Shown piece after piece: positions 35,771 through 46,704 of a stretch of 64,000 nucleotides of DNA. The notes under the pieces are model-generated. The model searched no databases, was not told the DNA's origin, and saw nothing but the letters and a program-made list of their open reading frames with translations. The position numbers and the translations under genes are program-made. The number at the start of each line of letters is the position of its first letter. The first letter of the stretch is position 1. The DNA is from Granulosicoccus sp963833195. GTDB taxonomy: Bacteria; Pseudomonadota; Gammaproteobacteria; Granulosicoccales; Granulosicoccaceae. The stretch covers positions 372,001 to 436,000 of the forward strand of contig CAWHXF010000028.1 of the NCBI GenBank assembly GCA_963833195.1, written 5' to 3'.

Positions 35771-35992
35771 TCAGGCCGAAAGCGCTGCCGCCACCCGGCC
35801 GGGCGACAGCGACAGGTCCGTCAGCCGCACTCCGATCGCGTCCCGGATCGCGTCCCGGATCGCGTTGCCGAGCGCCCCCGTGGTCGGGTTCTGCGCGGCC
35901 TCGCCGGTACCGAGGAACGGGGCGCCGGGGCGGTCCATGACGTGCACGTCGACGCGCTCGGGCACGCTTCGGTCTGAGGTGACGAAGTTGTT
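35771..35992 (-). pseudogene. C-terminal remnant of a second molybdenum hydroxylase large subunit
   Basis: About 73 codons on the bottom strand, ending in TGA at 35771-35773, match the C-terminus of IorB/aldehyde-oxidase-type subunits: RVDVHVMDRPGAPFLGTGEA, then NPTTGALGNAI and GVRLTDLSLSP. No start or upstream domain exists; the frame runs into the thioredoxin-like gene. The motif GTGEA differs from GVGEPG of the intact subunit at 30954-33242, so it is a different paralogue and not a copy of it. A 12-bp duplication (GATCGCGTCCCG type, about 35837-35862) repeats Ile-Arg-Asp-Ala. Confidence 0.75.
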
Positions 35993-36020
35993 CCTGCCGC
36001 TCGGCTCCCGACGGCCAACC

Positions 36021-36572
36021 CTACCCCCGCCACTTGATCGAGCACCCCACGCTAGGCTCCTGTCGCGACGGCCGCGCCGCCGACGCCAGCAGCTCGTCCA
36101 CCGCCGCGCGCAGATCCGCCCCGGTGGACTCGCCGCCACGCGGACGGGTGTCGTCGAACTGGCCGCGGTAGAAGAGCCGGTGGTCGGCATCGAACAGGAA
36201 GATGTCCGGCGTGCACACGGCCCCGTAGGTGCGCGCCACGTCCTGCGAGGCGTCGTGCAGGTAGGGAAACTCCATGCCGTGCGCCCGCGCGAACTCCGGC
36301 ATGCGCGCGGGCGCATCGTCCGGGTAGGCCTCGGGATCGTTGGCGCAGATGCCGACGGTGCGCACGCCCCTGGCCGCGAAGTCGCGCGCGGCGTCGCCCA
36401 GCGCGTCGGCGATGTGCACGACGTACGGGCAATGGTTGCAGATGAAGGCCACGACGAGCGGCGCGGCCTCGAAGTCGGTGCGCCGCACCTCGGTACCCGT
36501 GGCCGGGTCCGTGAGCGAGAAGTCGGGCGCCTGCGTGCCGCGCAGCGCGTCGTCGGGGGCGGTGGTGGGCAT
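36021..36572 (-). CDS. Thioredoxin-fold / AhpC-TSA-like protein
   Basis: A 183-residue redoxin. The active-site region is VVAFICNHCPYVVH (CxxC, about residues 41-54), preceded by APDFSLTDPATGTEVRRTDF and followed by GICANDPEAYPDDAP and the cis-Pro-type VCTPDIFLFD. This is the redoxin group with a CNHCPY motif. No signal peptide is present, so it is probably cytoplasmic. The 3' end borders the molybdenum-hydroxylase remnant. Confidence 0.88.
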   Translation of the reverse strand: MPTTAPDDALRGTQAPDFSLTDPATGTEVRRTDFEAAPLVVAFICNHCPYVVHIADALGDAARDFAARGVRTVGICANDPEAYPDDAPARMPEFARAHGMEFPYLHDASQDVARTYGAVCTPDIFLFDADHRLFYRGQFDDTRPRGGESTGADLRAAVDELLASAARPSRQEPSVGCSIKWRG

Positions 36573-36613
36573 GGGTGTGCAGCGTCGGCGGAGGGTGGGA
36601 CGCTGCAGCGTAC

Positions 36614-37267
36614 CTACTCGCCCCCGATCACGTCGACGCCCTCCGGCACGTCCAGATCGAAGGCGCCCTCGGGCACGGGCGGGTTGGCGACGAAGTCGGT
36701 GAAGCGGATCTGCGTGGCCTGGCCGAAGCTGTCGCGCAGCTCCATGGCGGCCAGGCCGTCGCCCTGCAGACCCAGGTACACCGACTCGAAGTCGGCCACC
36801 TCGCCCTTCGGCACGAGCTCCACCCAATCGATGCCGTCGGACTCGCCGAGCGAGGCGAGATCGAAGGCCTCGTCGAGCGGGGCCTCGCCCATCAGCACCA
36901 CGAGCGGCGTGCCCGCGACGCGCTCGTCGATTCGGTTGACGGTGACCTGCTCCAGGTCCGGATCGTAGAGCCACACGCGCGAGCCGTCCGCGACGATGCG
37001 CTGCCCCGCGGGCTCGGTGTACTCCCACGCGAAGCGCCCCGGGCGCTGCAGCAGCACCGTGCCGGCCGAGCTCTGCAAGGCCTCGCCGCCCTCGTCGTAG
37101 AGGGTCTGCTCGAAGTCCGCCGAGAAGCTCTGCACGTCCCGCATGAAGGCGTCCAGCGAGGCCAGCCCCGGATCGTCGACGGCGTCCTCGGCGTGCGTGC
37201 CACGCACGCCGAGGATCATCCACAGGCTCAGGAAGAGGAACGACAGGAAGGCGAGACGCTGCGACAT
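36614..37267 (-). CDS. lolA: Outer-membrane lipoprotein carrier protein LolA
   Basis: Periplasmic chaperone that carries lipoproteins from LolCDE to LolB; 217 residues. ATG 37267 starts a signal peptide (MSQRLAFLSFLFLSLWMILG, cleavage near THAED). The mature part has the LolA pattern: LDAFMRDVQSFSADFEQTL, then GRFAWEYTEPAGQRIVADG. It follows ftsK after 37 bases, the conserved ftsK-lolA order of gammaproteobacteria. Confidence 0.94.
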   Translation of the reverse strand: MSQRLAFLSFLFLSLWMILGVRGTHAEDAVDDPGLASLDAFMRDVQSFSADFEQTLYDEGGEALQSSAGTVLLQRPGRFAWEYTEPAGQRIVADGSRVWLYDPDLEQVTVNRIDERVAGTPLVVLMGEAPLDEAFDLASLGESDGIDWVELVPKGEVADFESVYLGLQGDGLAAMELRDSFGQATQIRFTDFVANPPVPEGAFDLDVPEGVDVIGGE

Positions 37268-37304
37268 CGGGGTACGTCGGTAAGGGGAAAGGGAGCGGGC
37301 GGGT

Positions 37305-40300
37305 TCAGCCGCCGCCCGGTGGCAGCACTTCGCGCTTGCCGTTGACTTCGGGACTGACGAGGCCCGCGGACTCCATGTCCTCGACCATGCGCGCGGCACG
37401 GTTGTACCCCACCTTCAGCCGGCGCTGCACGTACGAGATGGACGCCCGGCCCGACTCCAGCACGATCTGGCAGGCGGTGTCGTAGAGCTCGTCGGCCTCG
37501 GGGTCGCCGCCGCCGCCACCGGCGTCCGCCGACAGCCCCGGGATCGCGCCCTGGTTCTCCTGCAGGATGGCTTCGATGTACTGCGGCTCGCCGGTGGACT
37601 TCAGGTGCTGCGCCACGGCCTGCACCTCGTGATCGTCCACGAAGGCGCCGTGCACGCGCTGCGGCTCCTTGCCGACGGGCTGGAACAGGCTGTCGCCGTA
37701 GCCCAGCAGGGACTCCGCACCGTTCTGGCCGATGATGGTCCCCGAGTCGATCTTGCTGCTGACGCGGAACGCGATGCGCGACGGCACGTTGGCCTTGATC
37801 AGACCGGTGATGACATCGACCGAGGGGCGCTGCGTGGCCAGGATCAGGTGGATGCCCGAGGCGCGCGCCTTCGCGGTGATGCGCGCGATGAGCTCCTCGG
37901 CCTTCTTGCCCACCTGGATCATCATGTCGGCGAACTCGTCCACCACGACGACGATGAACGGCATGGGCTCGAGCAGCGGCGGCGGCCCCGACGGGTTCAT
38001 CGCGAGCTCGGGGTCCCACAGCGGGTCGGTCAGCGGCGTGCCGGCCTCCTCCGCCTCGCGGATCTTCCGGTTGTAGCCCGCGATGTTCCGCACCTTCAGC
38101 GCCGCCATGACCATGTAGCGCCGCTCCATCTCCGCTACGCACCAGCGCAAGGCGTTCGTGGCCTCCTTCATGTCGGTGACGACGGGGGTCAGCAGGTGCG
38201 GGATGCCGTCGTAGACGTTCAGCTCCAGCATCTTCGGATCGATCAGGATCAGGCGCAGATCCTTCGCCGTGCACTTGTAGAGCAGGCTCACCAGCATGGC
38301 GTTGACGGCCACCGACTTGCCCGCGCCGGTGGTGCCGGCGGCGAGCAGGTGCGGCGCGCTCGCGAGATCGAACACCACGGCCTTGCCGGAGATCTCCTTG
38401 CCGAGCGCGAGCGTCAACGGCTTCGTCGACTTCGAGTACTGCTCGGACATCAGGAGCTCGGTCAGAGACACCGTCTCGCGGTGCACGTTCGGCACCTCCA
38501 GCCCGATGGTGTTCTTGCCCGGAATGACCTCCAGCACGCGCACCGACGGCAAGGAGAGCGAGCGCGCGATGTCCTGGCTCAGGCCGCTCACCTTGCTGGC
38601 CTTGATGCCGGGCGCGAGCTCCATCTCGAACAGCGTGATGACGGGTCCCGGCTGCACGGCCACCACCTCGACCTGCACGCGGAACTCGGCGAGCTTCTCC
38701 TCGAGCAGCAAGGAGAGCCGGCGCAGCTCCTCGTTCGAATACCCCTCGGTCTGCGGCTTCGGCTCGTCGAGAAGCTTCAGCGACGGCAGGTCCGAGTCGG
38801 GCACGTCCAGGTACAGCTTCGCCTGGCGCTCGGCGCTGACCGCGCGCGGCTTGATGGCGATCTCCTTGGGCTTGTCCTCGGGCGGCACCGTGCCGGTGAT
38901 GTCGTGGACGTTGCGCGCGCCGGAGCCCTCGCGCTCGGGATGCGCCGCAGCCACCGGCACGACCACCGGAGCCGCCTCCGCCTCCGAAGCCGCCTCCGGA
39001 GCTGCCTCCGGAGCCGCAGCAGCAGCCGCAACCGAAGCCGCGGCAGAGTCGGACACGGGCTTCGAAGCGCCCTTGCGCGGGGTCGCCCCGCGGGCGGGAA
39101 TCGTCAGCACGTCCTCCGCGTCGGCATCGGAACCGGCGGCGGCATCGGACGCATCGGCCGTCTCCGCGTTCGCCGCCGCGCTCGCGTCCGACGCCTTCGC
39201 GCGGCGCCTGCGCGACGGGCCCGGCGCACCGTTCGTGTCCCCGTCGCCGGCGTCCGGGACACGCTCCGGCTCGTCCGCGGCCGCGAACCCGGCCTGCGGG
39301 CGCCGCCCGGCGAGCAGCGCATCGGCCTCGTCGAGCGAGCGCGCCAGCGCTTCGTCGCGCGCGAGCGCGGGGTCGTCCGGACCCGGGCCTTCCGCCAGCC
39401 TCGCCACGGCCGAGGCCGCCCGGTGCGCGACGGCGCGCGCATCGCCGTGCGTGCCGAACAACGAGGCGAGCAGACCGCGTCGCGCACGGCCGCCGGCGCC
39501 CGGGCCCGCACCGAAGCCCCCGCGCGCCGCCGGACGATCCGCATCGATGGGCAGCGTCCGCTGCCCGCCCTCGATGGCGCGCAGCGCGCCGGCGACGCCG
39601 TCCTCGCGGCGCGCCAGGCGAGCCGCGTCCGCCTCGCGCTGCAGCTCGCGCTCCTGGCGCGACTCGGCGCGGCGCTCGAACCCGCCCTGCAGCCGCTCGA
39701 CGCCGCGCGCCAGGAACGCGCCGATCGACTCGATGACGCTCAGCCACGACGTGCCGAACGCCAGGGTGAGCGAGCTGAAGAAGAGTGCCAGCAGCAAAAG
39801 CGTCGTGCCCAGATGGTGCAGGTAGGCCACCAGGCGCCACGCGATGGCGGTGCCCAGGATGCCGCCGCCGAAGGTGCCGCGCGGCAGCGCACCGTCGCCG
39901 ACCGCGAAATGCAGATCGGCGAGGCCGCTCGCGGCGGCGAGCATCAGCGCGATCCCGATCACCCGCACGAACACGAACGGGCGGTACCCGGCCGCCGCGC
40001 GGCGCTCGTCCCGGAACAGCAGGTAGCCGGTCAGCACCAGCACCGCGGGCAGCAACCAGGCCATGAACCCGAAGAGGTAGAAGGCGACGTCGGCGAACCA
40101 CGCGCCCGCGCGACCGACGCTGTTGGCGATGGCGTCGCCGCTACCGGTGTGCGACCAGCCCGGGTCGTCGACGTCGAAGGTCGCGAGCGCGAGGCTCGCC
40201 GTGAGCGCGGCGAAGAAGGCGACGATGGCGCCGATCTCGCGCAGCAGCCGCTGCAGTTGCGACAGCGCGACGGTGTTCGCGAGCGTGGCGGTGGCGAGGG

Positions 40301-40658
40301 TGCGGGTGGCGCCGCGCGAACGCGCGCCGGGACGCGCCGCTTCGCGCGCAGGGGTGCCTCCCGCCACCGCCAGGGCGCGCGAGCCGGACGCCGGACGCGT
40401 GGCGGTGGCCTTCCTGGACACCACGCGGCTGGCCCCGCCGCCGCCCTTCTTCGCCGGCGCCTTCTTGCCCGCGCCCTTGTTCGCCGCGCCCTTGGCGGCC
40501 GCCCCCTTGGTGGCCCCCTTGGAAGGATGGGAGGACGCGCGGCGCTTGCGGGTGGCCTGTGTCAAGGGTGTCCGTTCGGTCCGGGAAAGGATGACCCGCG
40601 GAGCGCCGGGCGCCGCGGGAGAACGTGGCGCAGGGACGGGCGAAGCCCGGAGCGGCAC
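37305..40658 (-). CDS. ftsK: DNA translocase FtsK
   Basis: Septal DNA pump for chromosome segregation and dimer resolution; up to 1117 residues. About four N-terminal membrane helices (residues ~145-300) anchor it at the division site. A low-complexity Ala/Glu/Pro linker follows. The motor has Walker A AGTTGAGKSVAVNAML and Walker B VVVVDEFADMM. The C-terminal gamma winged helix (SISYVQRRLKVGYNRAARMVEDME) is complete. The start is uncertain: GTG 40658 is the longest, but a TTG at 40565 just before TQATRKRRASSH would also fit. A Lys/Ala/Gly-rich stretch precedes the first helix. Confidence 0.95.
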   Translation of the reverse strand: MPLRASPVPAPRSPAAPGAPRVILSRTERTPLTQATRKRRASSHPSKGATKGAAAKGAANKGAGKKAPAKKGGGGASRVVSRKATATRPASGSRALAVAGGTPAREAARPGARSRGATRTLATATLANTVALSQLQRLLREIGAIVAFFAALTASLALATFDVDDPGWSHTGSGDAIANSVGRAGAWFADVAFYLFGFMAWLLPAVLVLTGYLLFRDERRAAAGYRPFVFVRVIGIALMLAAASGLADLHFAVGDGALPRGTFGGGILGTAIAWRLVAYLHHLGTTLLLLALFFSSLTLAFGTSWLSVIESIGAFLARGVERLQGGFERRAESRQERELQREADAARLARREDGVAGALRAIEGGQRTLPIDADRPAARGGFGAGPGAGGRARRGLLASLFGTHGDARAVAHRAASAVARLAEGPGPDDPALARDEALARSLDEADALLAGRRPQAGFAAADEPERVPDAGDGDTNGAPGPSRRRRAKASDASAAANAETADASDAAAGSDADAEDVLTIPARGATPRKGASKPVSDSAAASVAAAAAAPEAAPEAASEAEAAPVVVPVAAAHPEREGSGARNVHDITGTVPPEDKPKEIAIKPRAVSAERQAKLYLDVPDSDLPSLKLLDEPKPQTEGYSNEELRRLSLLLEEKLAEFRVQVEVVAVQPGPVITLFEMELAPGIKASKVSGLSQDIARSLSLPSVRVLEVIPGKNTIGLEVPNVHRETVSLTELLMSEQYSKSTKPLTLALGKEISGKAVVFDLASAPHLLAAGTTGAGKSVAVNAMLVSLLYKCTAKDLRLILIDPKMLELNVYDGIPHLLTPVVTDMKEATNALRWCVAEMERRYMVMAALKVRNIAGYNRKIREAEEAGTPLTDPLWDPELAMNPSGPPPLLEPMPFIVVVVDEFADMMIQVGKKAEELIARITAKARASGIHLILATQRPSVDVITGLIKANVPSRIAFRVSSKIDSGTIIGQNGAESLLGYGDSLFQPVGKEPQRVHGAFVDDHEVQAVAQHLKSTGEPQYIEAILQENQGAIPGLSADAGGGGGDPEADELYDTACQIVLESGRASISYVQRRLKVGYNRAARMVEDMESAGLVSPEVNGKREVLPPGGG

Positions 40659-40712
40659 GTAGAATCCGGGAAAGTGTAGACGCTACCTTCCACTCCATTT
40701 TCCGGTACCTCG

Positions 40713-41741
40713 ATGCGCGACGTCCGACACCAACGGCTCCTGATCCTCGGCTCCGGTCCGGCCGGCTACACCGCGGCCGTCTACGCGGCGCGCGCGAACC
40801 TGGCGCCCGTGCTGGTGGCGGGAGCGGAGCCTGGCGGCCAGCTCACGACCACCACCGACGTGGACAACTGGCCCGCCGATGCCATGGGCGTGCAGGGACC
40901 CGAGCTCATGGAGCGCTTCCGCCGGCACGCCGAGCGCTTCGACACCGAGGTCATCGGCGACCACATCGAATCGGTGGATCTCTCGGTGCGCCCGTTCCGC
41001 CTGCAAGGGGGGTCGTCGGTCTACACCTGCGACGCGCTGATCGTCGCCACGGGCGCCAGCGCCATGTATCTGGGCCTGCCGAGCGAGACCGCGTTCAAGG
41101 GCCGCGGCGTGTCGGCCTGCGCCACCTGCGACGGCTTCTTCTACCGCGGCCAGAAGGTGGCCGTGATCGGCGGCGGCAACACGGCCGTGGAGGAGGCGCT
41201 GTACCTGGCGAACATCGCCGAGCACGTGACGCTCGTGCACCGGCGCGACTCGCTGCGCGCCGAGGCCATCCTGCAGGACCGGTTGTTCGAACGCGAACGC
41301 GAGGGGAAGATCCGGATCGCGTGGAACCACACGCTCGACGAGGTGCTCGGGGACGGCTCCGGCGTCACGGGCGTGCGGCTGAAGTCCGCGCTCGACGACT
41401 CGAGCGAGGAGCTCGAGCTCACCGGGGTGTTCATCGCGATAGGCCACTCGCCCAACACTTCCCTGTTCGAAGGCCAGCTCGACATGCGCGACGGCTACGT
41501 GACGGTCAACAGCGGGCTCGACGGCAACGCCACGGCCACCAGCGTGCCGGGCGTGTTCGCCGCCGGCGATGTCATGGACCACGTCTACCGCCAGGCCATC
41601 ACCTCGTCGGCGACGGGGTGCATGGCCGCGCTGGACGCCGAGCGCTACCTCGAGGGCCAGATCGGCGCCACCTGGGGCGCGGGCGAGCGCGTCGAGGTCG
41701 CCGCCGATCCACCGGCCGTACGCGCCGTAAACGGTTCATGA
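40713..41741 (+). CDS. trxB: Thioredoxin-disulfide reductase TrxB
   Basis: NADPH-dependent FAD enzyme that reduces thioredoxin; 342 residues. The FAD motif is LLILGSGPAGYTAAVYAARA, the redox pair is C136-A-T-C139 in ACATCDGFFYRGQ, and the NADPH motif is VIGGGNTAVEEALYL. The end GVFAAGDVMDHVYRQAITS is standard. It is divergent from ftsK with a short shared gap, and its stop overlaps the next gene (ATGA). Confidence 0.96.
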   Translation: MRDVRHQRLLILGSGPAGYTAAVYAARANLAPVLVAGAEPGGQLTTTTDVDNWPADAMGVQGPELMERFRRHAERFDTEVIGDHIESVDLSVRPFRLQGGSSVYTCDALIVATGASAMYLGLPSETAFKGRGVSACATCDGFFYRGQKVAVIGGGNTAVEEALYLANIAEHVTLVHRRDSLRAEAILQDRLFEREREGKIRIAWNHTLDEVLGDGSGVTGVRLKSALDDSSEELELTGVFIAIGHSPNTSLFEGQLDMRDGYVTVNSGLDGNATATSVPGVFAAGDVMDHVYRQAITSSATGCMAALDAERYLEGQIGATWGAGERVEVAADPPAVRAVNGS

Positions 41742-43084
41742 ATCCGACGGATACCGCACCCGCTGCCACCGACACGGCCTCGGCCGTTCCCGGGTCGCGG
41801 GAGCCCGCGTCCGCCCAGTCCGACGCAAGCGCCCTCGACGGCGCCAGCCTGCGCATCGAGGTGCGCGACTCGCTGGCCGACGTCGACCCCGACGAGTGGG
41901 ACGCGCTGAACCGCGGCGGCTACCCCTTCCTGTTCCACGCGTTCCTGCACGGCCTGGACGAGACGGGCTGTCTCGGCGGCGCCACGGGCTGGTACCCGCG
42001 CTACGTGCTGCTGCGCCGCGGCGCCTTCGACCCGGACGACGAGCGCGCCGACGTGGCGGGCAGCGAGCTGGTCGGTGCGGTCGCCGCCTACGTCAAGACC
42101 AATTCCCGCGGCGAGTTCGTGTTCGACTGGGCCTGGGCGGACGCCTACGAGCGCCACGGCCAGCGCTACTACCCGAAGCTCGTCGTGGCCATGCCGTTCA
42201 CGCCCGCCACGGGCCCGCGCCTGCTCGTGCGCGACGACATGCCCTTCGAGGCGACGGCGCGGCTGCTCGCGGGCGCGGTGCGCCAGTACGCGGCCTCCGA
42301 GAAGTATTCGAGCGTGCACTGGCTCTTCCCCACCGAGGCCGAGCACGCGCTGCTGACGGGCGGTGACGACGAGGGCGCCGGCGGCCTGCCCCCGGCCGGC
42401 GACCACCTCGCCCGGCTCGACTGCCAGTACCACTGGCACAACCACGGCTACGCCGGCTACGACGACTTCCTGGCGGGCTGCACGTCGAAGCGGCGCAAGA
42501 CGCTAAAGCGCGAGCGCCGCCACGTCAGCGAGGCCGGGCTCGTGCTCACGCGGCGCGCCGGCGACAGCCTCAGCGAAGCGGAATGGGCGGACGTGCACGC
42601 GCTGTACTCGTCCACCTTCGACCGGAAGTGGGGCAGCGCGTCGCTGACCGAGGCCTTCTTCCAGCGCATCGGGCGCACGCTCGGGGCGCGCACCCTCGTG
42701 GTGCTGGTGCACGATCCGAGCGATGCCACGCCCGAACGCCCCGTCGCCTGCTCGATCATGTTCGAGGGCGACGACGTGCTGTACGGGCGCTACTGGGGCT
42801 GTCGGCGCGAGTACCCCAGCCTGCATTTCGAGGCCTGCTATTACCAGGGCATCGATCATTGCATCGAGCGCGGTCTCGCCACCTTCGAGCCCGGCGCGCA
42901 GGGCGAGCACAAGATCACGCGCGGCTTCGAGCCGACGCTGACCCGCTCGGCGCACTGGATCGCCCACCCCGGGTTCAGGGACGCGGTCGCGAGCTACCTC
43001 GATGAGGAACGCCCGCATGTCGAAGCCCGATGCAACGGGCTTTCCGATTTGCTACCTTTCAAGTCGAAGGAGCTGACGTTGTAA
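41738..43084 (+). CDS. GNAT / peptidogalycan-type acyltransferase (DUF482)
   Basis: A 448-residue protein of the peptidogalycan biosynthesis / FemAB-like group. Recognisable segments are YPFLFHAFLHGLDETGCLGG (residues ~67-86), FDWAWADAYERHGQRYYPKL, and EHKITRGFEPTLTRSAHWI near the end. The ATG at 41738 overlaps the trxB stop. The first 40 residues are an Ala/Thr/Ser-rich lead. In many gammaproteobacteria this gene sits beside aat, as here, but its substrate is not established. Confidence 0.88.
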   Translation: MNPTDTAPAATDTASAVPGSREPASAQSDASALDGASLRIEVRDSLADVDPDEWDALNRGGYPFLFHAFLHGLDETGCLGGATGWYPRYVLLRRGAFDPDDERADVAGSELVGAVAAYVKTNSRGEFVFDWAWADAYERHGQRYYPKLVVAMPFTPATGPRLLVRDDMPFEATARLLAGAVRQYAASEKYSSVHWLFPTEAEHALLTGGDDEGAGGLPPAGDHLARLDCQYHWHNHGYAGYDDFLAGCTSKRRKTLKRERRHVSEAGLVLTRRAGDSLSEAEWADVHALYSSTFDRKWGSASLTEAFFQRIGRTLGARTLVVLVHDPSDATPERPVACSIMFEGDDVLYGRYWGCRREYPSLHFEACYYQGIDHCIERGLATFEPGAQGEHKITRGFEPTLTRSAHWIAHPGFRDAVASYLDEERPHVEARCNGLSDLLPFKSKELTL

Positions 43085-43821
43085 GCGAATGCCCATCCCG
43101 TTCCTCGCCCAAGACGACGTCACGACGCCCTTCCCCGATGTCGTGCACGCGTTGTCCGAGCCGAACGGGCTGCTGATGGCGGGTGCGGACCTCTCGCCGC
43201 ACCGGCTCGTTTCCGCCTACCGGCGCGGGATCTTCCCGTGGTTCGAGGCCGGCGAGCCCATCCTGTGGTGGTCGCCCGATCCGCGCTGCGTCATCTGGCC
43301 GGACGACCTGAAGGTGTCGCGCTCGCTCGGCAAGACGCTGCGCTCCGGGCGCTACGAGGTGACCGAGAGCCTCGCCTACCGCGAGGTCATGAAGCAGTGC
43401 GGCGCGCCGCGGCCGGGCTCCAGCGGCACGTGGATCACGGACGCCATGCTGGAGGCCTACTGCGAGCTCGCCACGCTCGGCGTCGCGCGCTCGCTCGAGG
43501 TCTGGGACGGCCCGCGGCTGGTCGGCGGGCTGTACGGCATCGCGCTCGGGCGCGTGTTCGTGGGCGAGTCCATGTTCTCGCGCGAGAGCGACGCCTCGAA
43601 GGTCGCGCTCGTGCACCTGGCGCGCTCGGGCGCCTACCGGCTGATCGACTGCCAGCTCGAGACGGCGCACCTGCGCTCGATGGGCGCGACGACCATCGCG
43701 CGCGAGCACTACGTCGGGCTGCTGGACGAGCTCACCGATCGCGCCGACGAGCGCGCGCACGCCCGGCTGGACGCCCGCGACGCCGACGCCACCGCCGCCG
43801 CGTCGATCGCCGCGGCGCCGC

Positions 43822-45011
<1,190 letters not shown>

Positions 45012-45012
<1 letters not shown>

Positions 45013-46358
45013 CAGTCGAGCGTCTCCACGCGGATGACGGTGACGGTGCCGGTGACGCCGTCGAGTGCCTCGACGCGCGCCACGGCATCGCGCAGCAGGC
45101 CCTCGCGCACGGTGCGCGTGAGCAGGATGATGGGCACCGTGGGGTCGGCGCCGTCGACGCCGCCCGCCGGCTCCTTCTGCAGGATGGCCTCGATGCTGAT
45201 GTTCGCCGCGCCGAAGATGCCTGCCACGTCGGCCAGGACCCCGGGACGGTCCGCCGCCTCGATGCGCAGGTAGAACGGCGCGCGGAAGCGCTCCGGCGGC
45301 AGCGGCACCGGCGCTTCGGGGTCGCGGGTACGCTTCGCGTCCTCGGGCTGCACGCCCCAGCGCACGATGTCGATGACGTCGGCCACCACGGCCGAGCCCG
45401 TCGGCCCCGCGCCCGCGCCGGGACCGTAGTACAGCGTCGAGCCCACCGCGTCGCCGTGCACCACGACCGCGTTGTTGACGCCGTCGACGCTCGCGAGCAG
45501 GCGAGAGGCCGGCACGAGCGCCGGATGCACGCGCAGCTCCAGCGAATGCCAGCCCGGCTCGTCGGCGTCGTCGCGCCGGCGCGCTATGCCCAGGTGCTTG
45601 ATGCGGTAGCCGAGCTCGGCCGCGAAGCCCACGTCGGCCGCCTCCAGGGCGGTGATGCCCTCGACGTGCACGGCGTCGTAGGCCAGCGGCATGTCGAACG
45701 CGAGCGAGGCGAGGATCGCGAGCTTGTGCGCCGCATCGACGCCCTCGACGTCGAAGGTCGGATCGGCCTCGGCGTAGCCGAGCTCCTGCGCGTCGGCCAG
45801 CGCGTCGGCGAAGCTCCTGCCGCGCTGCGCCATCTCGGACAGGATGAAGTTGCCCGTGCCGTTGATGATGCCCGCGAGCCACTGCGCACGGTTCGCGGCG
45901 AGCCCCTCCTCCAGCGCCTTGATGACCGGAATGCCGCCCGCCACGGCCGCCTCGAAGCGATAGGCCACCTGCGCGGCGTGCGCGGCCTCGGACAGCGCGT
46001 CGCCGCGCGTGGCCACGAGCGCCTTGTTGGCCGTCACGACGTGCTTGCCGGACTCGATCGCCGCGCGCGTCCAGCGATACGCGGGCTCGTCCCCGCCGAC
46101 GAGCTCCAGCACGACATCGATGTCGGGGTCCGCCACGAGCGCGTCGCCGTCGTCTCCGACGATGCCGGGGTCCAGCCCGAGCCCGCCGCACGCCTGGCGC
46201 GCGCGCTCCACGTCGCGCACGACGATGCGACGGATCTCCAGCGACCGGCCGGCGCGTCGGCGCACGTCGACGGCGGCCTCCACGAGGATGCGGGCCACGC
46301 CGAGCCCGACGGTGCCGAAGCCGAGCAGGCCGATGCGCACGGGGGCGTCGGGGGTCAA
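45012..46358 (-). CDS. hom: Homoserine dehydrogenase
   Basis: NAD(P)H enzyme for the branch from aspartate semialdehyde to homoserine; 448 residues. The Rossmann start is VRIGLLGFGTVGLGV, the substrate region has GGIPVIKALEEGLAANR and INGTGNFILSEM, and a C-terminal ACT domain (YLRIEAADRPGVLADVAGIF) allows feedback control by threonine. The start appears to be a TTG at 46358 with an AAGGA site about 9 bases upstream; a GTG seven codons later would remove the residues before the Rossmann strand. It overlaps thrC. Confidence 0.95.
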
Positions 46359-46704
46359 GAAGCTGTCCTTGAATCGGGGGGTGACGGGACGCGCGATGTG
46401 CGGGTCGACCGGTGAGAATGATACCGGCTCGGGGCGGCTACTCCGAGGCGTCGGCGATGTCGACGTCGTGCGCGTGCACGCTGGCGTCGACGCTCATCTG
46501 TCGTTGCCGATCCACCAAAGCAGGACGTGGGTGTCCAGCGATAGCATCGAGAGGTCGTCGGAGTGACGTCGAAATCGTCCCTCTGCTCGAACAGCCGGCA
46601 CCCGGTGATTCCCGCGCAGCACACGGTTCGCTCGCCCACCCTCACCGGCGTAGCGTCGACATCGGCGATTCCCTCCGCACGGGCTGCCCGTAGAATCACT
46701 CCCC
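46359..46704. other. 346-base gap between hom and the Mth938-fold gene
   Basis: No full gene could be supported. The region carries the head of a PIN-domain gene (46494-46547, bottom strand) and longer open frames with poor third-position bias. It also must hold the divergent promoters for hom-thrC and the gene at 46705, but no convincing -35/-10 pair was identified. The composition is less G/C-biased than in the flanking genes. Confidence 0.5.
46494..46547 (-). pseudogene. N-terminal remnant of a PIN-domain (VapC-like) toxin
   Basis: From ATG 46547 the bottom strand encodes MLSLDTHVLLWWIGNDR and then stops. That is the typical start of a PIN-domain nuclease, including the first catalytic Asp (LDTH). 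The remaining ~110 residues are absent: downstream sequence in all frames lacks PIN motifs. A short frame just after (ATG 46495, about 19 codons) is not recognisable. A matching antitoxin was not identified upstream. Confidence 0.55.

Noticed and set aside
37605..40679. 1024-codon top-strand frame opposite ftsK
   Set aside because: Shadow of ftsK; no family motif, extreme Arg/His content.
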